From: Brachybacterium sp. P6-10-X1
GTDB lineage: Bacteria > Actinomycetota > Actinomycetes > Actinomycetales > Dermabacteraceae
Assembly: GCF_001969445.1 (NCBI RefSeq)
Contig: NZ_CP017297.1
Span: forward strand, 2,852,001 to 2,916,000
DNA: 64,000 nucleotides
Direction: 5' to 3'
Within the stretch, counting starts at the first letter, position 1. Each line of letters begins with the position of its first letter. The notes under the pieces are model-generated. The model was not told the origin of the DNA, did no database searches, and saw nothing but the letters and a program-made list of their open reading frames with translations. Below are positions 1 to 8,640 of this stretch, one piece after another. Position numbers and translations under genes: made by a program.

Positions 1-633
1 GTGCAGCGAGGATTCCGCCGCGCCCAGGGCACGCTGGCACCCGGCACCACGATGCGGAACCTGTTCGGGCAGCTCGACGGCAGTGCGAACCCCCAGCCGG
101 GCAGCGAGCATTTCGCGAAGGTCGTCTGGATCGACGACGGGCCCTTCGCCGGCGGCACCTCGATGGTGCTGCGCCGGATCCGGATGGACCTCGACGGCTG
201 GGACGAGGTCGACCGGATCGCCCGCGAGAAGTCCACCGGCACGTCCTTGGACGACGGGGCGCCGTTGAGCGGCGGCACCGAGACCTCGCCGGCCGACTTC
301 GAGGCGGTCTCCGACAACGGCTTCGCGGTGATCCCGGAGTTCGCCCACATGCGTCGGGCGAACGGCGTCGACGAGGGCGAGCACCAGGAGATCTACCGTC
401 GGCCGTACAACTACGACGTGCCGCCGCCGGCGGACTCCACGGCGCTGTCGGAGTCCGGTCAGCTGTTCGTCGCCTTCCAGGCGGACCTGACCGGTCAGTA
501 CGTGCCGATCCAGCAGCGTCTGGCGGATCTGGACCTGCTGAACCAGTGGACCACCCCGATCGGCTCGGCGGTGTTCGCGATACCGCCGGGCTGCGCCGAG
601 GGCGAGTACCTGGGGCAGGCGGTGCTGGCGTAG
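1..633 (+). CDS. DyP-type peroxidase, C-terminal part (cut by window start)
   Basis: This is the C-terminal half of a dye-decolorizing (heme) peroxidase of the EfeB/deferrochelatase type. The reading frame is open at base 1, so the true start lies upstream. A GQLDG sequence at residues 23-27 followed by SANP corresponds to the family's GxxDG heme-pocket motif. His116 in AHMRRAN is the expected proximal heme ligand. The family oxidises bulky substrates with peroxide, and EfeB members belong to iron uptake systems. Because the N-terminus is missing, I cannot see whether a Tat signal or the EfeUO partners precede it. The gene ends at a TAG, and a 333-bp gap with a tandem repeat follows. Confidence 0.85.
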   Translation: MQRGFRRAQGTLAPGTTMRNLFGQLDGSANPQPGSEHFAKVVWIDDGPFAGGTSMVLRRIRMDLDGWDEVDRIAREKSTGTSLDDGAPLSGGTETSPADFEAVSDNGFAVIPEFAHMRRANGVDEGEHQEIYRRPYNYDVPPPADSTALSESGQLFVAFQADLTGQYVPIQQRLADLDLLNQWTTPIGSAVFAIPPGCAEGEYLGQAVLA

Positions 634-720
634 GCACGGCTCGCCACGGGCGGGTCAGCACATGCGGGACGCCAGCGGCACGCGCTGCGCCATATCGACA
701 GCGCGTGCCCCTGGCGTCCC

Positions 721-815
721 CTTCCTGCCAGCCGGGCGAGTTCCTGCCAGCCGGGCGAGTTCCTGCCAGCCGGGCGAGTTCCTGCCAGCCGGGCGAGTTC
801 CTGCCAGCCGGGCGA
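721..815. repeat. Five tandem copies of a 19-bp unit
   Basis: The unit gttcctgccagccgggcga is repeated five times without spacers at 721, 740, 759, 778 and 797; the first copy differs only in its first base. The repeat fills part of the 634-966 gap between the peroxidase and the sugar kinase. The rest of the gap shows nothing else I can name. 19 is not a multiple of three, so copies shift frame and a coding role is unlikely. Confidence 0.95.
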
Positions 816-966
816 GACGCTCGAGCAGATCGCTTCTCGCCCGTGGCAACCGGTGGCGCAGTTCTGGTGCTCCGGCGAGCCCCTCGTATGCTGGCACGAC
901 GCTGCGCGTCCACGCATCGGTGCTCGACGGGGCGCAGGCGACTCATCCGATCCGCAGGAGACAGCC

Positions 967-2454
967 ATGCCTCGCTTCAACATTTCCGCCGACGACGCCG
1001 ACGGGCCGCTGGTCGTCGGGATCGACATCGGCTCCGGCGGCACCCGCGCCGCCGTCTACGACGTCAGCGGGCGCGAGGTCGACAAGCTGACCCACAAGGA
1101 GTCCCACGAGTTCACCGTCGGCGACGACGGGACCAGCACGATCGATGCCGACCAGGTCGTCGAGGAGATCCGCACCGCGCTCGGGGCCGTGCTCGGCGGC
1201 GAGCTGCCCGGCACGGTGCGAGGCATCGGCTTCGACACCTTCGCCTCCTCGCTGGTCGCGGTCGACGCCGACGGCCACGCGATCACCCCCTGCATCACCT
1301 ACGCGGACACCCGCTGCCACGCGCAGGTCACCGACCTCGCCTCGCGGCTCGACATCGACGAGCTGCACGAGCGCACCGGCGCCCGCCTGCATTCCTCATA
1401 CACCGCGCCCCGCTTGGCCTGGCTGCGCGAGGAGCATCCGGAGGTCTTCGCCCGCACCGAGCGCTTCATGGCTCTGGGCGAGTACGTCGCCTTCCGGCTG
1501 TTGGGGACGGCTGCGCTGGGCACCGCCTCCGCCGCATGGTCGGGGATGATCGATCGACGCACCGGTCAGTACGTGCCCGAGCTGCTCGAGGCCGTAGGGG
1601 TCCAGGCGTCGACCATGGGCGAGGCCCTCGACCCGGACGACGCCCTACCGGTGGCCGGCACCCCGCTGGCCGAGGAGTTCCCGCAGCTCGCCGACGCGCA
1701 GTGGCTGCCGGTGATCGGCGACGGTCTGGCCGCGAACCTGGGCATCGGGGCACTCGGGGCGGGGACTTGGGGCATCTCCACCGCCACCTCCGGGGCGATC
1801 CGCCAGCTGCTGGACACTGAGATCTCCTCCCTGCCCAGCGGTCTGTGGGCCTACCGGGTGGACCAGAGCCGCACCCTGGTCGGCTCCGCCATGAGCGACT
1901 GCGGGCGTGTGCTGGACTGGGCCCGCAACGAGCTCGATATTCCGTTCGAGATCGCCAAGACGGATACCGAGGCCCTGTTCTCGGCCCCGCCGTCGAGCGC
2001 GACCCCGTTGGTGATCCCCTTCTTCTCCGGGGAGCGCGGCACCAAGTGGCGCGGCTCCTCCCGGGCCCTGTTCGCGAACGTCGGCGCCTCCACCACCGCC
2101 GAGGACATGCTGCGCGGCGCGATGGAGGGCGTGGCCCTGTCTTTCCTGCGCATCGCCGACCAGATGCGCGAGGCCGGCGGCGATCCGGAGCGGATCGTGC
2201 TCTCCGGCGGGATGACCGAGGCGATCCCCTCCTGGCTGCATCTGCTGGCCGACGCGCTCGGCGCTCCCATCGACCACGTCGCGGTCTCCCGCTCGACGAT
2301 GCGCGGCTCCGCCGTGATGGCCCTCGAGCGGGCCGCCCCCGACGCCGCCGTCGCCGAGGCGCCCGTGCTGCGGCGCATCGAGCCGGTCGCAGAGCACGCC
2401 GCCTACTACCGCGAGCGCCTCGAGCGCTTCGAGAAGCTCGCCGACCTCGCCTGA
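967..2454 (+). CDS. FGGY-family carbohydrate kinase (gluconokinase-like)
   Basis: A 495-residue cytoplasmic sugar kinase of the FGGY/actin-fold family, which phosphorylates a sugar or sugar acid with ATP. The N-terminal phosphate-binding motif GIDIGSGGTRAAVYD lies near residues 18-32. The catalytic base is expected at Asp252 in VIGDGLAANLG. The C-terminal ATPase motif is visible as LSGGMTEAIPSW. The start is the ATG at 967, preceded by GGAG; the frame is open upstream to 853 but has no better start. Gluconate or a related acid is the likely substrate because uxaC and uxuB lie next door, but sequence alone does not settle it. It converges on uxuB across a gap with two hairpins. Confidence 0.85.
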   Translation: MPRFNISADDADGPLVVGIDIGSGGTRAAVYDVSGREVDKLTHKESHEFTVGDDGTSTIDADQVVEEIRTALGAVLGGELPGTVRGIGFDTFASSLVAVDADGHAITPCITYADTRCHAQVTDLASRLDIDELHERTGARLHSSYTAPRLAWLREEHPEVFARTERFMALGEYVAFRLLGTAALGTASAAWSGMIDRRTGQYVPELLEAVGVQASTMGEALDPDDALPVAGTPLAEEFPQLADAQWLPVIGDGLAANLGIGALGAGTWGISTATSGAIRQLLDTEISSLPSGLWAYRVDQSRTLVGSAMSDCGRVLDWARNELDIPFEIAKTDTEALFSAPPSSATPLVIPFFSGERGTKWRGSSRALFANVGASTTAEDMLRGAMEGVALSFLRIADQMREAGGDPERIVLSGGMTEAIPSWLHLLADALGAPIDHVAVSRSTMRGSAVMALERAAPDAAVAEAPVLRRIEPVAEHAAYYRERLERFEKLADLA

Positions 2455-2514
2455 TGCGCGACCTCTGACGCCGCGACGGGGACAGGCGCCGCTGGGGAGC
2501 GAGGCCTTGCCGCG

Positions 2515-2574
2515 GGATCGGGCACAGCGGTACGGAAGGATCGGGCACAGCGGTGCGGAAGGATCGGGCACAGC
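2515..2574. repeat. Tandem repeat, 2.6 copies of a 23-bp unit
   Basis: The unit beginning ggatcgggcacagcggt is seen at 2515-2537 and 2538-2560 with one base change, and a partial third copy runs 2561-2574. It lies just downstream of the kinase, in the convergent gap 2455-2838. Confidence 0.9.
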
Positions 2575-2592
2575 ACCGATCGGACGCAGCCG

Positions 2593-2643
2593 TGCGGTCT
2601 GATGTGTCGGAATGGAGACCACTATTCGACACGTCAGACCGCA
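2593..2643. repeat. Inverted repeat, 17-bp arms, 17-nt loop
   Basis: Arms 2593-2609 and 2627-2643 are complementary with one mismatch (tgcggtctgatgtgtcg against its partner). The element lies between convergent genes, so a bidirectional terminator is possible, but no T-run follows on either strand. Its design resembles the hairpin at 2737. Confidence 0.85.
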
Positions 2644-2736
2644 AGGCGGGACTGATGCACGCTCAGGTGACAGTCGGGGTGTCAGGCCGCGAGGCTCACG
2701 GCGGGGTTCATGGTGCGCGGTTCATGATCGTCCCCG

Positions 2737-2783
2737 GGTTCTGTGCATGTGGCTTCCATGGACGGAACCACATGCACAGAACC
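2737..2783. repeat. Inverted repeat, 16-bp perfect arms; hairpin family member
   Basis: Arms 2737-2752 (ggttctgtgcatgtgg) and 2768-2783 are perfectly complementary. The stem continues inside as ttcc/ggaa after a one-base bulge. It lies between the convergent kinase and uxuB genes, so it may end transcription from both sides. Its arm shares GTTCTGYGCA and TTCC-ATGG with the hairpin at 61421-61480. Confidence 0.9.
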
Positions 2784-2838
2784 AGTGAACGACCATCCGG
2801 ACCGGTCACCCAGCCACCCGAGCACCCAGGACGCGCCC

Positions 2839-4110
2839 TCAGGGGCGCGGGAGGCGCTTCTCCACGGCGATGACCGCATCGACCAGGGGGTCGACGGCGG
2901 GGACGTCGAGCAGGTTCAGCAGGGCGCTGATCCGTTCGGTGGTGTCCTCCAGCACCGCAGCGGCGGCGATGGCCTCGGCCTGCGGATCCTTGACCTCGTG
3001 CCCGGCGCGCACGCGGTCGGTGACCCACGCGGTCCAGGCGGCGACGGCGGCGGCTTCGCCAGGGGCCTTCGCGGGCCCACCGAGCTCGGCGATCACCGGC
3101 AGCGCGCGCACGGGCAGCTTGGCGCTGCCGTCGGCGGCGATGCGGATCAGGTTGTCCGCCAGGCGCGGGTTGCGGAAGCGGTCCTCGAGGGCCGCCGTGT
3201 AGGCATCGAGGTCGGCGGTCGGCAGGTCCAGCGTGGAACGGGCCTCGGACCACAGCTGCTCGACCAGGGCGCGCACCTCGCGGTGGCGGATCGCCTCGTC
3301 GACGCGCTCGAGGCCGGCGACCTGACCGGCGTAGGCCATGAGGGTGTGGGCACCGTTGAGCAGACGCAGCTTGCGCAGCTCGTGGAGTCCGAGATCGTCG
3401 GTCAACTGCACCCCGGCTTTCTCCCACTCGGGGCGGCGGCCGCGGAAGCCGTCCTCGACGACCCACTCGGTGAACGGCTCGGTGACCACCGGGACGGCGT
3501 CGGCCAGGCCCGTGCGCTCGGCGACCAGCGCGGCGGCGTCCTCGTCGGCCGAGGGGGTGATCCGATCGACCATGGTGGAGATGACGTCGACGTGGTCGGC
3601 GAACCAGGCGCGGGTCCCTTCGTCGGCCGCCGCGAGCACGGCGTCGCGCAGCACGCCGCCGTTGCCCGTGAGGTTGTCGCAGGAGACCAGGGCGATCGGT
3701 TCCTCGACACCGGCCTCGCGGCGGGCCTTCAGGCCCAGGGCCAGCCGGGCCGGGGCGGAGGTCGCGGGGTCGTCGCCGGCGGCGTAGCCCTTCTCCGTGA
3801 TGGTCAGGGTGACCACCGCGGTGAAGGGATCGGCGATCAGACGCACCAGGGCATCGACGTCGTCGGCCGGGTGCACCTCGTCGATCACGTCGACGATGCT
3901 GACCTCGTCGTCCTCGGCGCCGCGCACGATCAGGCCGTACCGGCCGCCCTGGGCGTTCAGCGCATCGGCCATCGCGGCGGTGCGGCCGGTGAAGGCGCTG
4001 ACGGACCAGCCGCCCGCGCGCTGGGTGGCGACCAGGGTGTGGGCGCGGGCGAAGTTGCCGATGCCGAGGTGGACCAGGCGGCCCACGTCGGAGGGGGCAG
4101 GGGTGCTCAT
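2839..4110 (-). CDS. uxuB: Mannitol dehydrogenase-family oxidoreductase, probable fructuronate reductase
   Basis: A 423-residue NAD-dependent polyol/sugar-acid dehydrogenase. The N-terminal nucleotide-binding segment is VHLGIGNFARAH. The family's substrate-site signature appears as KLRLLNGAHTLMAYAG, with the Lys, Asn and His of the K-x4-N-x2-H pattern. Its start ATG overlaps the uxaC stop by one base (TGATG), so the two are co-translated. In the hexuronate pathway uxaC makes fructuronate from glucuronate and UxuB reduces it to mannonate; that context favours fructuronate reductase over mannitol dehydrogenase. The frame is open further upstream, but that part is the uxaC gene in another frame. 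Confidence 0.8.
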   Translation of the reverse strand: MSTPAPSDVGRLVHLGIGNFARAHTLVATQRAGGWSVSAFTGRTAAMADALNAQGGRYGLIVRGAEDDEVSIVDVIDEVHPADDVDALVRLIADPFTAVVTLTITEKGYAAGDDPATSAPARLALGLKARREAGVEEPIALVSCDNLTGNGGVLRDAVLAAADEGTRAWFADHVDVISTMVDRITPSADEDAAALVAERTGLADAVPVVTEPFTEWVVEDGFRGRRPEWEKAGVQLTDDLGLHELRKLRLLNGAHTLMAYAGQVAGLERVDEAIRHREVRALVEQLWSEARSTLDLPTADLDAYTAALEDRFRNPRLADNLIRIAADGSAKLPVRALPVIAELGGPAKAPGEAAAVAAWTAWVTDRVRAGHEVKDPQAEAIAAAAVLEDTTERISALLNLLDVPAVDPLVDAVIAVEKRLPRP

Positions 4111-5549
4111 CAGTTCTTCTCTCCTGCAGCGTCGCCGAGGCGGAAGACCTCGCGGGGCTGCTGATCGGGCAGGGTGGCAGCGATCTCGCGGGCGTCCTCG
4201 AGACGCATCCGGTGCTCGGCGACCAGGCCTGCGAGGTGCGTCGCGTCGAGGCGGCGCGACATGTCGTGGCGCGCCGGGATCGAGCAGAACGCGCGGGTGT
4301 CGTCGATGAAGCCGCTGGTGCGGGAGTATCCGATGGTCTCGGAGACGGCCCGGCGGTAGCGCAGGATCGCGTCCGGCGCGTCGATGAACCACCACGGGGC
4401 GCCCGCGTACACGGAGGGGTACACCCCGGCCAGCGGGGCGATCTCGCGGGAGAAGACGGTCTCGTCGATCGTGAACAGCACGGTGCGGAAGTCCGGCTCG
4501 TGGCCGACGTCGTTCAGCATCGGCGCGATGTGGTGGACGTAATCGACGGCGACGGGGATGTCGAAGCCGACGTCGGGCCCGAACTTCTGGAACATCGACT
4601 CGCTGTGGTTGCGGTACACCGCGGGGTGGATGGTCATGACCAGGCCGTCCTCGGCCGCCAGGCGAGCCTGGTCGGCGAGCAGGTGGCGACGCAGGGCCAC
4701 GGCCTCGTCGACGCCGATCGTGCCCGCGCGGGCGGCACCGTACAGGCGGCGGGCGTCCTCGTCGGCGAGCCGCGCGGTGCCCGGATCGATGTGGGCGTGG
4801 TCCGAGGAGACGGCGCCGTGGTCGCGGAAGTACAGACGGCGGGCGCGCATCGCCTCGTGGTAGCCGTCGTAGGTGCCGACGTCGACGCCGGCGGCCTCGC
4901 CGAGGGCGTCGGTGAGCACCGGGAAGTCGGGACGACCGGCCTCGAGGTACTTGTCCGGGCGGAACGTGGGGATCACGCGGCCGCCGAAGCCGGCATCGGC
5001 CGCGAGGGCGTCGTGGGGCGCGAGGTCGTCGACGGGGTCGTCGGTGGTGGCGAGCACCTGGATGCCGAAGCGCTCGAAGAGGGCGCGGGGGCGGAACTCG
5101 GGCCGGGCGAGCTTCTCGGCGAGCGCGTCGTACATCGCGTCGGCGGTGCGCGGGTTCAGCACGGTCTCCAGGCCGAAGACCTCGTAGAACTCGTGCTCCA
5201 TCCAGTAGCGCGAGGGGGTGCCGGCGTAGGCGTGCCAGTGCTCGGCGAGCAGGTGCCAGGCCTTGCGGGAGTCCTTCTCGTCCAGCGGGCCGCGACCGAC
5301 GCCGAGGTCGGCGAGGTCGACGCCGCGGGAGTGCATCAGCCGGTTGACGTAGTGGTCCGGGGTGATGAACAGCGAGGTCGGGTCGCGGAAGGGCTCGTCG
5401 TCCAGCAGCAGCCGGGGGTCGACGTGGCCGTGCGGCGAGACGATGGGCTGATCCTTCATCCCGTCGTAGAGGTCGCGCGCGATGCCCCGGACAGCAGGGT
5501 CCGTGGGCAGCAGTCGGTCAGAGTGGGGCACGTAGGCGTCGTCGCTCAT
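4110..5549 (-). CDS. uxaC: Glucuronate (uronate) isomerase
   Basis: A 479-residue cytoplasmic isomerase that converts glucuronate to fructuronate and galacturonate to tagaturonate. It is full length for the family and begins with the typical segment LLPTDPAVRGIARDLYDGMKD. The amidohydrolase-like metal motif SPHGHVDPRLL is near residue 40, and other conserved blocks include TDDPVDDLAPHDALA and IPTFRPDKYL. It forms a two-gene operon with the downstream dehydrogenase. A LacI-family gene lies upstream in the same direction, with a candidate operator in the gap, so hexuronate-dependent derepression is likely. Confidence 0.93.
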   Translation of the reverse strand: MSDDAYVPHSDRLLPTDPAVRGIARDLYDGMKDQPIVSPHGHVDPRLLLDDEPFRDPTSLFITPDHYVNRLMHSRGVDLADLGVGRGPLDEKDSRKAWHLLAEHWHAYAGTPSRYWMEHEFYEVFGLETVLNPRTADAMYDALAEKLARPEFRPRALFERFGIQVLATTDDPVDDLAPHDALAADAGFGGRVIPTFRPDKYLEAGRPDFPVLTDALGEAAGVDVGTYDGYHEAMRARRLYFRDHGAVSSDHAHIDPGTARLADEDARRLYGAARAGTIGVDEAVALRRHLLADQARLAAEDGLVMTIHPAVYRNHSESMFQKFGPDVGFDIPVAVDYVHHIAPMLNDVGHEPDFRTVLFTIDETVFSREIAPLAGVYPSVYAGAPWWFIDAPDAILRYRRAVSETIGYSRTSGFIDDTRAFCSIPARHDMSRRLDATHLAGLVAEHRMRLEDAREIAATLPDQQPREVFRLGDAAGEKN

Positions 5550-5622
5550 GGATCCATCCTCCCGCGCGGGACCGGCCCGGGTCCCCCGGTTGTCATCGGT
5601 TGCCGACCAGGTCAGAGCCGCG

Positions 5623-5636
5623 CCGAGCGCTTTCCC
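5623..5636. promoter_or_regulatory. Candidate LacI-family operator upstream of uxaC
   Basis: The minus strand reads ggaaagcgctcggc here, with the AANCGNTT-like core centred on CG that LacI/GalR repressors recognise. It lies about 75 bases upstream of the uxaC start and in the gap below the LacI gene. Only one half-site is a good match, so this is tentative. Confidence 0.35.
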
Positions 5637-5712
5637 AGGTCATGGGCGCCCAGCGTACCGGCGCACGGGCCCGACGAGGCGGGCCCGGGCGCCGCCGACG
5701 ACGGTGCGGGCC

Positions 5713-5791
5713 GCCCATCCGTCGCCCCCCATCGGTCGCGCCGCCCATCCGTCGCGTCGCCCATCCGTCGCGTCGCCCATCCGTCGTGCCG
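5713..5791. repeat. Degenerate tandem repeat, about 15-bp unit
   Basis: About five copies of a unit like gcccatccgtcgcgtc run through the gap between uxaC and the LacI gene. The first copies are diverged and the last ones nearly identical. No coding frame through it looks real. Confidence 0.85.
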
Positions 5792-5813
5792 CCAGGCCGT
5801 CGCGCTGCCGGGC

Positions 5814-6815
5814 TCACCCCGTGCCCCGCGGCCCGGTGGTGCCGCGCGGCACCAGGCGCACGGGCAGGGAACCCTCGACCGGGGTGCGGTGGGCCGAGGG
5901 ATTCTCGATCCGTCGCACGAGACGTTCGACGGCGGCGCGGCCCTGGGCCCGCTTCGGGGTGACGACTGTGGTCAACCCGCCGCCGATGAATCGTGAGAGG
6001 AGGATGTCGTCGTGGCCCATGACCGACAGCTCGGAGGGCACCTTGACCCCGGTCCGCAGCGCGGAGACCAGGAACCCGAAGGCGACCAGATCGTTGTAGC
6101 AGACCACGGCGTGCGGCAGGGAGTCGCGCAGCTCCTCGAAAGCCTGCTCCCCGCCGACGGTGGTCGGGGCGAAGGGACCGTGACGCTGGACGACCAGGCC
6201 GTTCGCGCGGGCGGCGGCGCGGGCGGCGCGCCACCGCTCGCTGTCGGACCAGGAGTTCACCGGGCCGGCGACGTAGGTGACCGTGCGGATGCCGTTCTCC
6301 GCGAGGTGCGCCATCGCCTGCTGCATCCCGTGCTCGTAGTCGGGCGTCACGGAGTCCAGGCCCGCGACGCGGCGGTTGAGGACGACGACGGGGATCCGCT
6401 TGGTGAGGTGGTTCAGCGTCGCGTCCGACAGCCGGGTGCCGGACAGCACGATCCCGTCGACGACGTTGATCGCGCTCTCGAGGCTCGAGCGCTCCCGCAC
6501 CTCGTCCTCCACGGTGTCGAGCAGGAGCATCAGGAAGTCCTGCTCGTGGGCGGATTCCTGCATGCCGGAGACGAGCTCGGCGAAGTAGGGGTTGGTGAGG
6601 TCGGCGATCTCGATGCCGAGGCGGTGGTGACGCTCGTCGCGCTCCTGAGCGTCAGGGGCGGCGGTGCGGTAGTTCAGCTGCTTGGCCGCGGCCATCACCG
6701 TGGCGTGCGTGGCGGCGCTGACGCGGCCGGGCCGGGAGAAGGCCCGGGAGACGGTCGACGGCGCGACCCCGGCGGTCTTGGCGACGTCGTAGATCGTCAC
6801 GCGCTTGTCCGCCAC
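5814..6815 (-). CDS. LacI-family transcriptional regulator
   Basis: A 333-residue repressor. The N-terminal helix-turn-helix is ITIYDVAKTAGVAPSTVSRAF-like (here VTIYDVAKTAGVAPSTVSRA, residues 6-25) followed by the hinge helix. The rest is a periplasmic-binding-protein-like sugar sensor, with landmarks GIEIADLTNPYFAE and VMGHDDILLSRFIGGGLTTV. It sits directly upstream of uxaC-uxuB in the same orientation, so it most likely senses a hexuronate or a pathway intermediate and represses that operon. The short spacer holds a candidate operator. Which sugar it binds cannot be read from sequence. Confidence 0.92.
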   Translation of the reverse strand: MADKRVTIYDVAKTAGVAPSTVSRAFSRPGRVSAATHATVMAAAKQLNYRTAAPDAQERDERHHRLGIEIADLTNPYFAELVSGMQESAHEQDFLMLLLDTVEDEVRERSSLESAINVVDGIVLSGTRLSDATLNHLTKRIPVVVLNRRVAGLDSVTPDYEHGMQQAMAHLAENGIRTVTYVAGPVNSWSDSERWRAARAAARANGLVVQRHGPFAPTTVGGEQAFEELRDSLPHAVVCYNDLVAFGFLVSALRTGVKVPSELSVMGHDDILLSRFIGGGLTTVVTPKRAQGRAAVERLVRRIENPSAHRTPVEGSLPVRLVPRGTTGPRGTG

Positions 6816-7003
6816 CTGGTCGCTCCGTCCTCGCCTGCGCGGCGATACGCTCTCGCTCCGGCACGGCGCCGGATGCTCCGCCGGGAACGGTCGTCGTCGC
6901 CGGGGCCCGGGAGAGGAACTCTACCCCGCCGCGGCGGCAACCTGCGGCAACCTCGAAGGTCGTGGGCTCGGACGTCGCCCGCGAGAGGCGTCACCGACAG
7001 TCG

Positions 7004-7035
7004 ACTATGCACAATAGTCGTCGATGTCGCATAGT
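7004..7035. promoter_or_regulatory. BlaI-type operator upstream of blaI-M56 unit
   Basis: Positions 7004-7018 read ACTAT-GCACA-ATAGT, a perfect palindrome (extended by one more G/C pair on each side). A weaker copy with only the right half ATAGT follows at 7021-7035, about one and a half helical turns on. BlaI-family repressors bind ACTA/TAGT-type dyads and usually repress their own gene. The same motif occurs twice at 11725-11755, in front of the DsbA-like operon. Confidence 0.7.
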
Positions 7036-7041
7036 GGTGTC

Positions 7042-7188
7042 ATGGACCGTACCGGGGAGTGGATGAGGCGCGCGCGGGAGACGCTGGCTCCGGCCGGCAC
7101 GGCGCTGCGCGCCGGGGGACCGCGCCAGGTGTCCGTGGCGATCACCGCGGGGCCGGCCGTCGGCCGACGGGCGGTGACTGCGTCGTGA
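7042..7188 (+). CDS. Small 48-residue ORF coupled to the BlaI gene
   Basis: An ATG six bases past the operator opens a 48-codon frame (MDRTGEWMRRARETL at the start), rich in Arg and Ala. Its TGA at 7186-7188 overlaps the GTG start of the BlaI gene at 7185 (GTGA). This explains why the repressor's apparent start is about 150 bases from its operator. There is no good ribosome-binding site before the ATG, which would suit a leaderless transcript. I do not recognise the product; it may be a leader peptide whose translation drives blaI. Confidence 0.4.
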   Translation: MDRTGEWMRRARETLAPAGTALRAGGPRQVSVAITAGPAVGRRAVTAS

Positions 7189-7589
7189 CTTCCGCCGACC
7201 CCTCCCCCGACCGTTTCGAGCCGGTTCCCCTGGGCGCCCTCGAGCAGCAGGTCATGGATGCCCTCTGGGACTCCGGCGAGCTGACGGTCCGCGAGGTGAT
7301 CACAGCGCTCGGCGACGTGCATGCCTATACGACCATCGCCACCGTGCTGACCCATCTCGGCCGCAAGGGCATGATCCGCTCGCGGCGCCAGGGCCGCTCC
7401 GTGCGCTACGCCGCCCGGCGCAGCCGTTCCGAGCATGCCGCGCGGGTGATGGAGCACGCCCTGTCGGCCAGCAGGGATCGTCGGGCCTCGATCGTGCACT
7501 TCGTGGAGACCATGGACCCCGGCGAGGTCGACCTGCTGCGCTCGTACCTCGACCAGCACCCCGCATCCGGGGGGCGGGACGACGGATGA
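7185..7589 (+). CDS. BlaI/MecI-family transcriptional repressor
   Basis: A 134-residue winged-helix repressor. The DNA-binding domain covers about residues 15-85: LGALEQQVMDALWDSGELTV, then YTTIATVLTHLGRKG, which is the typical recognition-helix region. The C-terminal helices, about residues 85-125, serve dimerisation. The GTG start is chosen because the family match begins there and it overlaps the preceding small ORF's stop; the frame is open upstream to 7059 without family similarity. It overlaps the M56 gene by four bases (ATGA). In this family the partner M56 protease inactivates the repressor. Confidence 0.9.
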   Translation: MTSADPSPDRFEPVPLGALEQQVMDALWDSGELTVREVITALGDVHAYTTIATVLTHLGRKGMIRSRRQGRSVRYAARRSRSEHAARVMEHALSASRDRRASIVHFVETMDPGEVDLLRSYLDQHPASGGRDDG

Positions 7590-8617
7590 GCGTGCTGACC
7601 CTCCCCCTGCTCATCGCGCTCCTGCTGGTCGCGAGCGCCGTGGCGGGCCCGGCGCTGCTGCGGGCAGGGTCTCCGCTGCTCATGCGGGTCCCCCGCACCG
7701 CCGTCGCGGTGCTGCTGACGTCCCTGGGCGCCTGGCTGCTCGCGGCCGCATCGCTCAGCCTGCTCCTGGCCTGGACGCTCACGGGACCGGATCTGCTGCC
7801 CGGGGCCGTCGGCGAGGTGTGTCAGCGGTGCCTGGACGCCTCCACGCCCTTCACCCCCGACCAGACCGTCGAGACCGCTCTGCCGATCGCGGTCCTCGTG
7901 GCCCTGCCGGTCCTCGGCGCCGTCACGGTGCTCGTCCTCGGGGCGCGGCGCGCGATCCGGGCCCGCTCCGCCGCCCGGGATGCGGCGCGGGACATCACGG
8001 CCGGCGCCCGCGCCATCCGCCTCGCCGGTCACGACGTGTGGCTGGTCCCCGACGAGGAGCCCGCGGCCTTCGCGCTGCCCGCCCGCCTCGGCGGGATCGT
8101 GGTCTCCGCCGGGCTGCGACGGGCCCTCAGCGACGCGGAGCTGAGGGCCGTTCTCGCCCACGAGGGCGCTCATCTGCGCCAGCGCCATCATCTGGTCCTG
8201 TCGGCGACGCGCTCCCTCGCGGAGCCGCTGCGCTGGATCCCGCTCGCGGCGGCGATCGCCGAGGCGGTCCCGCGATATCTCGAGATCGCGGCCGACGAGA
8301 GCGCCCGCCGATGTTCCGGGACCCGTTCGCTGGCCAGTGCTCTGCTGAAGATCGGCGCCCCGGTCCGCCCCGCGACCCCGACGGCCGCTGCCCCCGCGAC
8401 GGCCACCGCGTCGGCGGGTCCGCAGCTGCATGCAGGTCTGCTGCACGCGGGTGGCCCGGACCGCATCCGCCATCTGGTCGCCCCGGCCGGGGCGGGATCG
8501 GCTCTGCTGCCGACGGCGCTGCTGGCCGGGCTGATGCTCGTCCTGACCGCCGTCATCGTCGCCGTGCACGGCCCGTACCTGCAGGTGCTGCTCGCGGGGT
8601 GCGCGATCCCCGGGTGA
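7586..8617 (+). CDS. M56-family (BlaR1/MecR1-like) membrane zinc metallopeptidase
   Basis: A 343-residue integral membrane protease. Hydrophobic segments occur near residues 1-25, 35-65, 95-120 and 300-335. The zinc site is HEGAH at residues 192-196 (HExxH type), with the third ligand expected in the following EIAADESARR helix. Classical BlaR1 has an extracellular penicillin-binding sensor domain; this protein ends shortly after its last membrane helix and has none. It is therefore a sensorless anti-repressor that presumably responds to something in or at the membrane and cleaves the BlaI protein encoded just upstream. Confidence 0.88.
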   Translation: MSVLTLPLLIALLLVASAVAGPALLRAGSPLLMRVPRTAVAVLLTSLGAWLLAAASLSLLLAWTLTGPDLLPGAVGEVCQRCLDASTPFTPDQTVETALPIAVLVALPVLGAVTVLVLGARRAIRARSAARDAARDITAGARAIRLAGHDVWLVPDEEPAAFALPARLGGIVVSAGLRRALSDAELRAVLAHEGAHLRQRHHLVLSATRSLAEPLRWIPLAAAIAEAVPRYLEIAADESARRCSGTRSLASALLKIGAPVRPATPTAAAPATATASAGPQLHAGLLHAGGPDRIRHLVAPAGAGSALLPTALLAGLMLVLTAVIVAVHGPYLQVLLAGCAIPG

Positions 8618-8640
8618 GGCGGTCGGCGTCGCGCCGCACC

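Noticed and set aside
721-815. Possible CRISPR array
   Set aside because: The copies are directly adjacent with no spacers, and no cas gene is present.
546-1820. Long plus-strand frame across the peroxidase end and FGGY kinase
   Set aside because: Arg/Ala/Pro-rich shadow of the kinase gene in another frame; no family similarity and it would overlap a clear gene.
1466-2644. Minus-strand frame of 392 codons opposite the FGGY kinase
   Set aside because: Arg/Ser/Pro composition typical of antisense shadows in high-GC DNA.
2743-4164. 473-codon plus-strand frame opposite uxuB
   Set aside because: Gly/Val/Asp-rich mirror of uxuB; antisense frames of this kind appear opposite most genes here.
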